Notes under the pieces: model-generated | What the model saw: only the letters and a program-made list of their open reading frames with translations | Databases searched by the model: none | What the model was told of the DNA's origin: nothing | Shown: in pieces, positions 1-7,039 of the stretch | Layout: each line of letters begins with the position of its first letter | Numbering within the stretch: position 1 is the first letter of the stretch | Translations under genes and position numbers: made by a program | Source: Firmicutes bacterium UBA3930 | Lineage (GTDB): Bacteria; Bacillota; Clostridia; Caldicoprobacterales; Caldicoprobacteraceae | Reading direction: 5' to 3' | NCBI GenBank assembly: GCA_002385885.1 | Contig: DGEI01000046.1 | Location: 1 to 13,323 of the forward strand | Length of the DNA: 13,323 nucleotides

Positions 1-31
1 AAAAAACTGTTTTTGTTTAGGGCTTGCTTTT

Positions 32-59
32 TTGTGTTGTTTATAGTATCATTTATAAT
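32..59 (+). promoter_or_regulatory. Probable sigma-A promoter of tRNA-Pro
   Basis: A perfect -10 hexamer TATAAT lies at 54-59, with a weak -35 (TTGTGT, 32-37) 16 bp upstream. The predicted start near 66 is only about 8 nt before the mature tRNA 5' end, as expected for a tRNA gene. The -35 matches the consensus at three of six positions, so the call rests mainly on the -10 and its position. Confidence 0.5.
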
Positions 60-73
60 GTTCGATAAAATAC

Positions 74-150
74 CTGGGTGTGGCGCAGCTTGGTAGCGCG
101 CTTGAATGGGGTTCAAGAGGCCGGGGGTTCAAATCCCTCCACCCAGACCA
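74..150 (+). tRNA. tRNA-Pro (anticodon GGG)
   Basis: A complete cloverleaf can be drawn. The acceptor stem 74-80/140-146 has seven perfect pairs, the D stem is 83-86/96-99, the anticodon stem 101-105/113-117, and the T stem 123-127/135-139 has one G-U pair. The anticodon loop 106-112 places GGG at 108-110, which reads CCC and CCU proline codons. The discriminator base is A147, and the CCA end is encoded at 148-150. C1-G72 is typical of bacterial tRNA-Pro. The gene stands alone with its own promoter and terminator. Confidence 0.96.
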
Positions 151-153
151 GTG

Positions 154-196
154 AAAACCGCTTGAATACTGGGTTTCCAGCATCAAGCGGTTTTTT
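154..196 (+). terminator. Rho-independent terminator after tRNA-Pro
   Basis: A perfect 10-bp stem (156-165 with 183-192) is followed by a run of six T (191-196). The loop contains a further small hairpin, CTGG-GTTT-CCAG at 169-180. It starts four bases after the tRNA CCA end. Confidence 0.9.
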
Positions 197-552
197 GATT
201 TCACAAATACGCAGCAACAACGCAGCAGCCTAAAGATACACTAAAATCAAAAGTATGAACCCAGATGCTTTGTATAATTGACTCCCTATTTGTGGCGGAG
301 AAGTCCCTTTGTCACCCGTATCACAAAATGCTTGTTTTTTATTAATGGTATGATTATATTCGATATTGCTATATTTTGTATCTGAATATCCTTAAATTCA
401 TTGTGCCGAAAACACTCGAACCTCACTTAACCAGTCAATTCTTTAAGAGTGAGGGATTCTTGTTACACAGGCTTTATGTTTTGCACCATTATAACCGCCG
501 TTTAATATAATGTTAAGAGATCAAATTTAGCAGCGTCTGGAGGTGAATAAAT
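197..552. other. Intergenic stretch without a convincing gene
   Basis: About 350 bp between the tRNA terminator and the ferritin-like gene. I see no credible open reading frame. It holds an imperfect inverted repeat at 421-454 (CCTCACT and AGTGAGG arms, extended by TTAA pairs around a two-base bulge) and an isolated TATAAT at 506-511 with only a poor -35 candidate (TTGCAC, 481-486, 19-bp spacing). GGAGGTG at 539-545 is the ribosome binding site of the gene at 553. Nothing else stands out. Confidence 0.5.
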
Positions 553-1200
553 ATGTATCAGCACAATGTCCTGAACAGCTATAACGGTTTTAACGGTTAT
601 GATTACAATGATTACATTGGTCACAACTACTATGGTTACAATGGGTATAACGGCTATGACGGTTATTTCCAAAACGGCTATCATCAGAACGGCTACTATC
701 TGTATGATTATACCGATAACGATCCTCAAAGGCAACCGGATCCCAGCTGCCCCAAACCGGATTGTTATTGGCATCCGATTCCCCAGAGCCTTATAGAAGA
801 TCTTGAAAAGTACATTGATGACGAGCTTAAAGACAGTAAATACTATGAAATACTGGCTAACAGAGCGCATACAAAGATGGCAAAGGATCTGCTGATGGAA
901 TTCAGCAAGGATGAATATATGCACGCCCAGAACTTTATGAATGCTTACTATTCGCTAACGGGAAGGATGTATCAGCCTGAGAACGTCGAAGAACCCAATG
1001 TACCCGATGACTTCGAAAAAGCTCTGAAAGAAAGAATCTTAGCAGAGACTGACAGCTACAAAGAATATGGGGAACAATACCTTAAAGCCCCTACTACTTA
1101 TCTGCAGGCCTTATTTTTTATGACAAGGACATCGGAAGCGCAGCATGCCATGAGAATGCCAATATTACTGCATGAATGCCGAGAAAACGATAAAAAATGA
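553..1200 (+). CDS. Ferritin-like (rubrerythrin-type) di-iron protein with Tyr/Asn/Gly-rich N-terminal tail
   Basis: 215 residues. The C-terminal two thirds (about 78-210) look like a four-helix ferritin-like bundle carrying the rubrerythrin pattern of metal ligands: Glu91 in helix 1, an ExxH motif E121-H124 in helix 2, Glu165/Glu171 in helix 3, and a second ExxH, E195-H198, in helix 4. There is no rubredoxin domain. Residues 1-53 are low complexity: 16 Tyr, 10 Asn and 9 Gly, built from YNG/NGY units, followed by a linker with Cys66 and Cys71. The start is set by GGAGGTG seven bases upstream of ATG. It is a single gene facing a terminator shared with cheW. The family binds iron and handles peroxide or acts structurally. 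A coat or surface role for the tail is inference only. Confidence 0.8.
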   Translation: MYQHNVLNSYNGFNGYDYNDYIGHNYYGYNGYNGYDGYFQNGYHQNGYYLYDYTDNDPQRQPDPSCPKPDCYWHPIPQSLIEDLEKYIDDELKDSKYYEILANRAHTKMAKDLLMEFSKDEYMHAQNFMNAYYSLTGRMYQPENVEEPNVPDDFEKALKERILAETDSYKEYGEQYLKAPTTYLQALFFMTRTSEAQHAMRMPILLHECRENDKK

Positions 1201-1217
1201 AATATACTTAGCAGCAT

Positions 1218-1275
1218 AAAAAAGAGGGGGATGATATCAAGCTTATGGCTTAACGCTCATACCCCCTGCTTTTTT
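1218..1275. terminator. Bidirectional terminator between the ferritin-like gene and cheW
   Basis: An A-rich and G-rich arm (1218-1234) pairs with a C-rich and T-rich arm (1257-1275) around two single-base bulges, with a small AAGC/GCTT hairpin (1239-1251) inside. T6 on the right and A6 on the left give a U-tract on both strands, which suits the convergent genes ending at 1200 and 1282. Confidence 0.8.
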
Positions 1276-1281
1276 ACTCTT

Positions 1282-1731
1282 CTATATACTCTGATTTATT
1301 ATATCCTTTTCTTCAACCGTAAGGACTTTTGACAGGTCCAGCAGTATTACCAGGCTCTTTTCCATCATCACTACACCTGTTATATAGTCTTTATTAATTT
1401 TTGTCATTTCAGGCGGTTCCCCTATTTGCTCCGAATACACCCTCAGTATCTCTGTTACCTCATCTACAATGAAAGCTGCCTTTTTTTCATCAACTTCGGC
1501 TACGATAAACCTGGATTCACGTCCATAATCAGCATCTCCGAGGCGGAACCTCTTCTTCAGATCCAGCACGGGAATTACTTCACCCCGATGGTTGATCACG
1601 CCTTCAATAAAATCAGGATTATTGGGTACTTTTGTAGGCTGTTCCGGCAGTATTATTTCCTGAATATTATGAATTTGAGCCCCGTATACCTGATCGGCCA
1701 ACCTGAAAACTACAAATTGAACCTCAGCCAT
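1282..1731 (-). CDS. cheW: CheW chemotaxis coupling protein
   Basis: 149 residues, one CheW (SH3-like double barrel) domain over the whole length. Recognisable family features are the start 'VQFVVFRLADQVYGAQI', the 'PNNPDFIEGVINHRGEVIPV' block near residues 36-55, and 'ILLDLSKVL' near the C-terminus. CheW bridges methyl-accepting chemoreceptors to the kinase CheA at the cell pole. AAGGAGG (1746-1740) lies eight bases upstream of the ATG. It is downstream of prfB on the same strand with about 190 bp between, away from any other chemotaxis gene here. CheW-like domains also occur in CheV and CheA, but this length and the single domain argue for CheW. Confidence 0.93.
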   Translation of the reverse strand: MAEVQFVVFRLADQVYGAQIHNIQEIILPEQPTKVPNNPDFIEGVINHRGEVIPVLDLKKRFRLGDADYGRESRFIVAEVDEKKAAFIVDEVTEILRVYSEQIGEPPEMTKINKDYITGVVMMEKSLVILLDLSKVLTVEEKDIINQSI

Positions 1732-1775
1732 CCCGGTTTCCTCCTTTTCATCATTGGCATTTATCTCCCATCCTC

Positions 1776-1838
1776 AAATAAGATGGGTTTCCTCTTATTT
1801 GGACAGATGATTTTTGTCGCTGTTTAGCTCAAATCATC
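1776..1838 (-). other. Two tandem hairpins in the cheW leader
   Basis: Between prfB and cheW there are two perfect 8-bp inverted repeats: 1776-1783 with 1793-1800 (AAATAAGA/TCTTATTT) and 1806-1813 with 1831-1838 (GATGATTT/AAATCATC). Neither is followed by a clear U-tract on the minus strand. They could be leader structures or a weak prfB terminator; which one cannot be decided by eye. Confidence 0.4.
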
Positions 1839-1939
1839 CATAACTCACTCTTAAAGCAGGCCTTTCCGACGATTATTATGAAAAATCACTTAATAACCCC
1901 CGGTATATTAGAGAGGTTACAGAATTAACGGCTTTAGTT

Positions 1940-3044
1940 TTAGGACGCATTAGCCTGCAGGTATGCATTAATGAACCCATCCAGCTCTCCATCCATAACC
2001 GACTGAATATTTCCATTTTCCATCCCTGTACGATGATCCTTTACCAGGCTGTAGGGGTGAAAAACATAGGAGCGTATCTGGCTTCCCCATTCTATTCTCT
2101 TCATTTCGCCCTTCATTTCCCTTATCTTCTGTTCGTTTTCTCTCTCCTTAAGCTCGAGAAGCCGGGCTTTAAGCACTTTCATAGCTGTTTCGCGGTTCTG
2201 GATCTGGGATCGCTCATTCTGGCATTGGACAACTATACCGGTAGGAATATGCGTTATACGCACTGCCGATTCAGTCTTGTTTACATGCTGCCCTCCGGCC
2301 CCTCCGGACCTGTAGGTATCTATTTTTAACTCCTCGGGCTTAATCTCTATCTCTGTATCATCCTCCAGCTCCGGCATAACATCCACCGATGCAAAGGAGG
2401 TATGCCTGCGGCCCGATGCATCAAAAGGCGAAATCCGCACCAGGCGATGCACTCCTTTCTCACATCTCAGATAACCGTATGCATTGGGGCCTATTGCATG
2501 GAATATGACGCTCTTTATACCGGCTTCTTCACCCGGCAGCATATCCAAAACCTTAACCTCATACCCTTTATCTTCACACCAGCGGGTGTACATGCGAAAC
2601 AGCATTGACACCCAATCCATTGCCTCGGTCCCGCCTGCGCCGGCATGGAGAGAAACAATTGCATTGTTCCTGTCGTATGGTCCGTTAAGCAGGGTTTCAA
2701 TATTAAAAGCATTGATTTCCTTATCCAGAATATTTATGCTGTGCTTAACCTCATCCGTAACAGAGTCATCATTTTCTTCAATGGCCAGGTCTATAAGAGT
2801 TTCAATATCCTCAACCTCAGAAACCAGTTTTTTATACCTGTCTGTTTTGGTACGCAGATTCTTTATCTCGCGGTTTACTTTTTGAGATCTCTCAATGTCA
2901 TTCCAGAAATCCTGAGAATTCATGGATTCTTCAAGCTCTTTTATCTTCCTTTCACAGCCTGAAATGTCAAAGTGAATCACCTATTCTTTCGAGTACTTCT
3001 CGTAAATCTGCCAGTTCAATTCTTGCATTTTCAAGTTCCAGCAC
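1940..3044 (-). CDS. prfB: Peptide chain release factor 2 (programmed +1 frameshift)
   Basis: RF2 recognises UGA and UAA and triggers peptidyl-tRNA hydrolysis. The gene is in two frames. Frame one starts at GTG 3044, nine bases after GAAGGGG, and runs 25 codons to an in-frame TGA at 2969-2967. The shift site CTT-TGA-C is preceded by AGGTGAT (2983-2977), which is complementary to the 16S 3' end. Reading resumes with GAC at 2968 and continues to TAA at 1942-1940. The joined product is about 367 residues. With this start, the anticodon-like SPF tripeptide falls at 205-207 and GGQ at 250-252, the positions known for E. coli RF2, and TGA is codon 26 as there. TTG 3053 is a less likely start. It follows secA by 62 bp, a gene pair common in Bacillota. 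Confidence 0.95.
2966..2983 (-). promoter_or_regulatory. prfB recoding site (SD-like element, CTT slip codon, TGA)
   Basis: On the minus strand the site reads AGGTGAT-TCA-CTT-TGA-C. The internal Shine-Dalgarno-like AGGTGAT, the slippery CTT and the TGA followed by C are the three elements of RF2 autoregulation. When RF2 is scarce, the ribosome slips +1 and more RF2 is made. Confidence 0.93.
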
Positions 3045-3106
3045 ATCTATCAACCCCTTCCTGAGCAATATCTTCAAAATTATACATTCGCAATCGGAAA
3101 AATATA

Positions 3107-5791
3107 TTAGCTGGCACGCCCGCAGCATTTCTTATACTTTTTACCGCTTCCGCAGGGGCAAGGATCGTTGCGTCCTACTTTCTCCCCTTTAACCACCGGT
3201 TTATTTACCATTTGACCATGTGTTGCCCTGACAGGCCGGGCTACCTCTTCCCGTCTGGGCATGTTTTTCTCAACTTTAACACGATACAACAGAGATATGG
3301 TCTCCTCCTGAATGCTGCGAATCATCTCTTCAAACATCTCGTATCCTTCGATCTGGTATTCTATAACAGGATCCCTTTGAGCATATGCCCTAAGCCCGAT
3401 ACCCTGTCTCAGCTGATCCATGGCATCTATATGATCCATCCATTTCTTATCGACCACTTTAAGCAGAATAACTCTCTCAACTTCCCGCATGTTCTCATAG
3501 CCGTTTTCCTCTTCAAGCTTCCGGTAAAGATCCTCTGCCACTTCCATAATTCTATCTTTCAAATACTCCCGGGTAAGGCCTGCAATCTCAGCCTGAGGTA
3601 TAACCACGGCACCTTTGGGCAGAAACAGCTCTTCAAGATATTCGAGAATACCCCGGATATTCCACTCCTCCGGATGGTCTATTCCCTGGGTGTACATATT
3701 TATTGTGTTTTCTACCACGGTTGATACCATATCCATTATGGCGTCACGGAGATTATCTCCCTGCAGGACACTGCGCCTCTGGCTATATATAACTTCCCGC
3801 TGTACGTTCATTACATTATCATACTGCAAAACATGACGGCGTATATCAAAGTTCCTGCCCTCAACTTTTTTCTGAGCCTGCTCGATCTGTTTAGACAGTA
3901 TTCCATATTCGATGGGCTGTTCTTCATCAATATTCAGAGCCTGTACCATGCTCATTATCCGGTCCGAGCCGAACAGCCGCATCAGATCGTCCTCCAGCGA
4001 TATATAGAAGCGGGACGAACCCGGATCACCCTGGCGTCCTGCACGGCCTCTGAGCTGATTATCAATACGCCGGCTTTCATGGCGCTCGGTTCCAATTATA
4101 TGAAGCCCGCCGAGTTCAATAACCTTTTGTTTTTCACGATCGGTTTCGGCTTTGAATTTTTCATACAAATCCCTGTATGCTTTCCTGGCTTCCGTCACTT
4201 CGGGGTTATCGTCTTCCACAAAACCGGTCGCCTGGTATATAATCTCATCAGAATATCCCAGTTTACGCATTTCGCTTATGGCCAGGAATTCCGGATTTCC
4301 TCCCAGCAGTATATCGGTACCTCTGCCGGCCATGTTGGTGGCAATGGTAACAGCTTTATATTTACCCGCCTGAGCCACTATTTCTGCTTCTTTTTCATGA
4401 TACTTGGCATTCAAAACTTCATGAGGAACACCGCGCCTCTTTAGCATATCGCTCAGCAGTTCGGATTTTTCAATTGATACGGTACCTACAAGCACCGGCT
4501 GACCAACGGTATAGCGCTGTGTAATCTCATCAACAATTGCTTTATATTTTGCCTTGGCGGTCAGATAGATCACATCATTGAAGTCTTTGCGGATCATAGG
4601 CATATTGGTTGGAATAACCACCACATCCAGGTTATATATGGTCTTAAACTCGTCTTCCTCGGTTTTTGCAGTTCCCGTCATACCCGCAAGTTTTTTATAC
4701 ATGCGGAAATAATTCTGAAAAGTTATGGTGGCAAGGGTCTTGCTCTCCCGTTCAACCTTGACACCCTCTTTTACCTCAATAGCCTGGTGAAGCCCATCGC
4801 TGTATCTCCGTCCCGTCATCAGACGGCCGGTAAACTCATCAACAATGATAACCTGCCCGTCTTTTACTACATAATCCCTGTCCCTCTTCATCAGAGTATG
4901 GGCTTTAAGGGCTTGCTTGATGTGGTGGGACAGAGTAAGGTTATCAGGATCGGCCAGGTTTTCGACTCCAAAGAATTTTTCAGCCTTAGCCACACCATGC
5001 TCCGTAAGATGGACCGTATGCGCTTTTTCATCGGTCTCGTAATCTTCATCCTTCCTGAGCTGAATAACAAACCGGTTTGCATGGTAATACAGATCGGTAG
5101 ACTGATCACCGGCTCCTGAAATAATGAGGGGGGTACGGGCTTCATCTATGAGTATCGAGTCCACCTCGTCAATGATTGCATAGTTGAGCTCCCGCTGTAC
5201 CATATTCTCTTTATAAATTACCATATTGTCCCTTAAATAATCGAAACCAAACTCATTGTTTGTACCGTAGGTTATATCTGCCGCATAGCTTTTCCTCCGC
5301 TGTTCCGCCGACAAACCATGAACAATAAGGCCTACCGATAATCCCAGGAAACGATAGACCTTACCCATCCATTCACTGTGAAACCGCGCCAGGTAATCAT
5401 TGACGGTAACTATGTGTACTCCTTTGCCTGTCAACGCATTCAGGTATGCGGGCAAAGTGGCTACCAGTGTCTTACCTTCACCGGTTTTCATTTCGGCAAT
5501 CCTGCCCTGATGCAGTACTATGCCGCCTATAAGCTGAACCCTGAAATGCCTCATACCCAGTACACGGGCCGACGCTTCACGCACTACAGCAAAGGCTTCG
5601 GGAAGAATATCGTCCAGCGTTTCCCCATTTTCAAGCCTTTTTTTGAATTCTTCCGTTTTATCTCTAAGCTGAGTATCGGTCATTGCCTTCATAGAAGGTT
5701 CCAATTTCTCTATTTTATCGACTATTCCGTCCAGTCTCTTTAACTCTCTGTCGTTACTGTCCCCGAATATTTTTTTCAAAACTTCAATCAT
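3107..5791 (-). CDS. secA: Preprotein translocase ATPase SecA
   Basis: 894 residues, somewhat longer than the 841 of B. subtilis SecA. SecA drives Sec-dependent proteins through SecYEG by ATP hydrolysis at the cytoplasmic membrane. Visible parts in order are a DEAD-motor first half with Walker A 'TGEGKT' near 103-108 and Walker B 'DEVD' at 208-211, the preprotein cross-linking region, a second motor half with 'GRGTDI' and 'GRAGRQGD', the helical scaffold with 'MQRE/QYDNVMN'-type helices, and a C-terminal zinc tail with Cys878, 880, 889 and 890 (CxCx8CC). The ATG is preceded by GAGGTG at an 11-base spacing. It has its own extended -10 promoter and leader, with prfB next downstream. Confidence 0.98.
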   Translation of the reverse strand: MIEVLKKIFGDSNDRELKRLDGIVDKIEKLEPSMKAMTDTQLRDKTEEFKKRLENGETLDDILPEAFAVVREASARVLGMRHFRVQLIGGIVLHQGRIAEMKTGEGKTLVATLPAYLNALTGKGVHIVTVNDYLARFHSEWMGKVYRFLGLSVGLIVHGLSAEQRRKSYAADITYGTNNEFGFDYLRDNMVIYKENMVQRELNYAIIDEVDSILIDEARTPLIISGAGDQSTDLYYHANRFVIQLRKDEDYETDEKAHTVHLTEHGVAKAEKFFGVENLADPDNLTLSHHIKQALKAHTLMKRDRDYVVKDGQVIIVDEFTGRLMTGRRYSDGLHQAIEVKEGVKVERESKTLATITFQNYFRMYKKLAGMTGTAKTEEDEFKTIYNLDVVVIPTNMPMIRKDFNDVIYLTAKAKYKAIVDEITQRYTVGQPVLVGTVSIEKSELLSDMLKRRGVPHEVLNAKYHEKEAEIVAQAGKYKAVTIATNMAGRGTDILLGGNPEFLAISEMRKLGYSDEIIYQATGFVEDDNPEVTEARKAYRDLYEKFKAETDREKQKVIELGGLHIIGTERHESRRIDNQLRGRAGRQGDPGSSRFYISLEDDLMRLFGSDRIMSMVQALNIDEEQPIEYGILSKQIEQAQKKVEGRNFDIRRHVLQYDNVMNVQREVIYSQRRSVLQGDNLRDAIMDMVSTVVENTINMYTQGIDHPEEWNIRGILEYLEELFLPKGAVVIPQAEIAGLTREYLKDRIMEVAEDLYRKLEEENGYENMREVERVILLKVVDKKWMDHIDAMDQLRQGIGLRAYAQRDPVIEYQIEGYEMFEEMIRSIQEETISLLYRVKVEKNMPRREEVARPVRATHGQMVNKPVVKGEKVGRNDPCPCGSGKKYKKCCGRAS

Positions 5792-5812
5792 ATTTCTCTT
5801 TACACCTCAATA

Positions 5813-5827
5813 AAGTCGTCACGACTT
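5813..5827 (-). promoter_or_regulatory. Inverted repeat in the secA leader
   Basis: A perfect 7-bp inverted repeat around one base (AAGTCGT-C-ACGACTT). It lies four bases upstream of the secA Shine-Dalgarno sequence and within the predicted 5' leader. It could be a leader hairpin close to the ribosome binding site or a protein-binding site on DNA. No function is known to me. Confidence 0.4.
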
Positions 5828-5864
5828 AATAAATTCAGGATTTGATTAGCAAATTAACTATTTA

Positions 5865-5893
5865 ATTTTAACATCTATTCATGGAATATTCAA
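5865..5893 (-). promoter_or_regulatory. Extended -10 sigma-A promoter of secA-prfB
   Basis: On the minus strand, -35 TTGAAT (5893-5888) and -10 TAAAAT (5870-5865) are 17 bp apart, with TG at the extended -10 position (5873-5872). The predicted start near 5858 gives a leader of about 66 nt before the secA ATG. Confidence 0.7.
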
Positions 5894-5962
5894 GGATTTA
5901 CGAAAATACCACCCATAAACAGGCCGCCGGCAAGTGTGGTCCGGCTTCATTGGACGAATGGC

Positions 5963-5989
5963 ATAAAAAAAGGGCTTTGTCAGCCCTTT
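5963..5989 (-). terminator. Terminator of hpf, overlapping its stop codon
   Basis: An 8-bp perfect stem (5969-5976 with 5982-5989) with a 5-base loop is followed on the minus strand by a U-tract (the A-run 5965-5971 on the plus strand). The first stem bases are part of the hpf TAA stop (5990-5988). Confidence 0.9.
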
Positions 5990-6524
5990 ACATAAATTCC
6001 GGTTCTATTAATCCGTAATATCCGTCTCTACGTTTATACAAAACATTAACTTCTTCAGTTTCAGCATTTCTGAATACAAAGAAGCTGTGCCCCAGTAAGT
6101 CCATCTGCATAATGGCTTCATCCACTGCCATGGGTTTCAAGGCAAAACGTTTGGTTTTTACTACTTTGGGATGATATTCTTCAGAGTCAATATGTTTACT
6201 GAAAATTGGCGAACTGTTCTTGAACGCCCCGCTCCTCAACCGTTTCCCAAGCCGGGTTCTGTGTTTATGTATCTGTCTCTCCAGCTTATCCAGCACCTTG
6301 TCTATGGAGGTATACAAACTGTCTGTCTCCTCTTCTGCGCGAATAACAACACCGTTAAAAGGAATGGTCACCTCGACTATGTGTCGATAATTCTCTATCG
6401 ACATGGTTACCTGGGCCTCGGTATCGGGGCTGAAATAACGTTCAAGTTTGCCCACCTTTTTATGTGTCTGTTCTCTCAAAGCATCACTAATATCAATGTT
6501 TTTCCCGGTCAGTTTAATAATCAT
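5988..6524 (-). CDS. hpf: Long-form ribosome hibernation promoting factor
   Basis: 178 residues from ATG 6524. The N-terminal HPF/RaiA domain (about 1-100) begins 'MIIKLTGKNIDISDAL' and contains the basic stretch 'HKHRTRLGKRLR'. A linker of about 20 residues leads to the C-terminal dimerisation domain (about 115-178) with 'KRFALKPMAVDEAIMQMDLL' and 'YKRRDGYYGLIEP'. Long HPF pairs two 70S ribosomes into an inactive 100S dimer during stress or stationary phase. A TTG nine bases further upstream would add three residues, but AAGGGAG (6540-6534) abuts that TTG directly and sits an ideal nine bases from the ATG, so the ATG is chosen. The gene ends in its own terminator and precedes secA, as in many Bacillota. 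Confidence 0.96.
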   Translation of the reverse strand: MIIKLTGKNIDISDALREQTHKKVGKLERYFSPDTEAQVTMSIENYRHIVEVTIPFNGVVIRAEEETDSLYTSIDKVLDKLERQIHKHRTRLGKRLRSGAFKNSSPIFSKHIDSEEYHPKVVKTKRFALKPMAVDEAIMQMDLLGHSFFVFRNAETEEVNVLYKRRDGYYGLIEPEFM

Positions 6525-6616
6525 TGAGGCCAACTCCCTTCCATCCGTTTTGCTTTTATTATTTTATTCTGCAAAAATTTTAAGATTCCTCTGATTATCC
6601 CTTTCTACTTTTATTT

Positions 6617-6642
6617 ATACCCTATAATAAAATTGTTTAAAC
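6617..6642 (-). promoter_or_regulatory. Sigma-B/sigma-F-type promoter upstream of hpf
   Basis: On the minus strand GTTTAA (6642-6637) and GGGTAT (6622-6617) are separated by 14 bp. Both hexamers match the sigma-B consensus of B. subtilis exactly. The predicted leader to the hpf ATG is about 85 nt. B. subtilis hpf (yvyD) is known to be partly sigma-B controlled. In Clostridia the related sporulation factor sigma-F could also read it. An overlapping sigma-A reading (TTTAAA, 16 bp, TATAAA) is possible. Confidence 0.5.
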
Positions 6643-6779
6643 TCCACACATCATGGTGTAAAAATATAATACGTATTTTGTCGTTTAATGCAGTATTTTG
6701 GATTTATTTTTGTTTTATTGTATTTTTTTACACTACTTATCAAAAATATGTCACAATTAGAGGAAAGGAGGAAAGTATT

Positions 6780-6944
6780 ATGGAGTTATATCATCTTATT
6801 CGTAAAATTGAAACCAAACAGGAAGAATTAAAAATGGTTCTTCTGTCAAACGGGTTCAATTTCAATGATCAAAATGTTCAACAGCTTAGCAAAGAATTAG
6901 ATGATCTTATACTTCAATATCTTGAAAACAGGATAAAAAAATAG
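6780..6944 (+). CDS. Spo0E-like aspartyl-phosphate phosphatase
   Basis: 54 residues, the usual size of this family. AAGGAGG at 6765-6771 lies eight bases before the ATG and excludes longer upstream versions of the frame. The protein is a predicted pair of helices. The family signature SxELDxxI is present as S-K-E-L-D-D-L-I at residues 37-44. Spo0E-type phosphatases remove phosphate from Spo0A~P and so hold back sporulation and other Spo0A-dependent programmes. It is the only plus-strand gene between hpf and the flagellar block, and its 3' end overlaps a bidirectional hairpin. The exact target cannot be told from sequence. Confidence 0.85.
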   Translation: MELYHLIRKIETKQEELKMVLLSNGFNFNDQNVQQLSKELDDLILQYLENRIKK

Positions 6945-6981
6945 CAATTCAGGATTCATAACTTATATCCCTAATTGCTAT
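6934..6981. terminator. Hairpin terminator shared by the Spo0E-like gene and the ABC operon
   Basis: A 9-bp stem (6941-6949 with 6973-6981) continues, after a 2x2 internal loop, into a 4-bp stem (6952-6955 with 6967-6970). On the minus strand it is followed by a U7 tract (A-run 6935-6941), so it is a strong terminator for the ABC operon. On the plus strand the downstream U-tract is weak. The left arm includes the TAG stop of the Spo0E-like gene. Confidence 0.8.
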
Positions 6982-7039
6982 CCTTTATTGCATAAAACCT
7001 GTGGAAAAATATTGTACATGTAATCACAAGCTAAATCGG

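Noticed and set aside
140..300. tRNA-Pro 3' end as an integrase attachment site
   Set aside because: No integrase, phage gene or direct repeat of the tRNA 3' end is visible in the window.
502..924. 140-codon minus-strand frame rich in Ile and Val
   Set aside because: It is the complement of the YNG-repeat coding region; the composition follows from antisense AAC/GGT/TAT codons, and there is no ribosome binding site.
6525..6533. TTG start adding three residues to HPF
   Set aside because: The Shine-Dalgarno sequence touches this TTG directly, while the ATG at 6524 has ideal spacing and gives the usual HPF N-terminus.
6665..6670. Sigma-A promoter for the Spo0E-like gene at the plus-strand TATAAT
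   Set aside because: No acceptable -35 at 15-19 bp; a second candidate (TTGGAT 6698-6703, TATTTT 6721-6726) is also weak in this AT-rich stretch.
6633..6779. Longer N-terminal extension of the Spo0E-like frame, with a hydrophobic stretch
   Set aside because: A strong AAGGAGG lies eight bases before ATG 6780, and the family is about 50-60 residues long; the extension is AT-rich leader.
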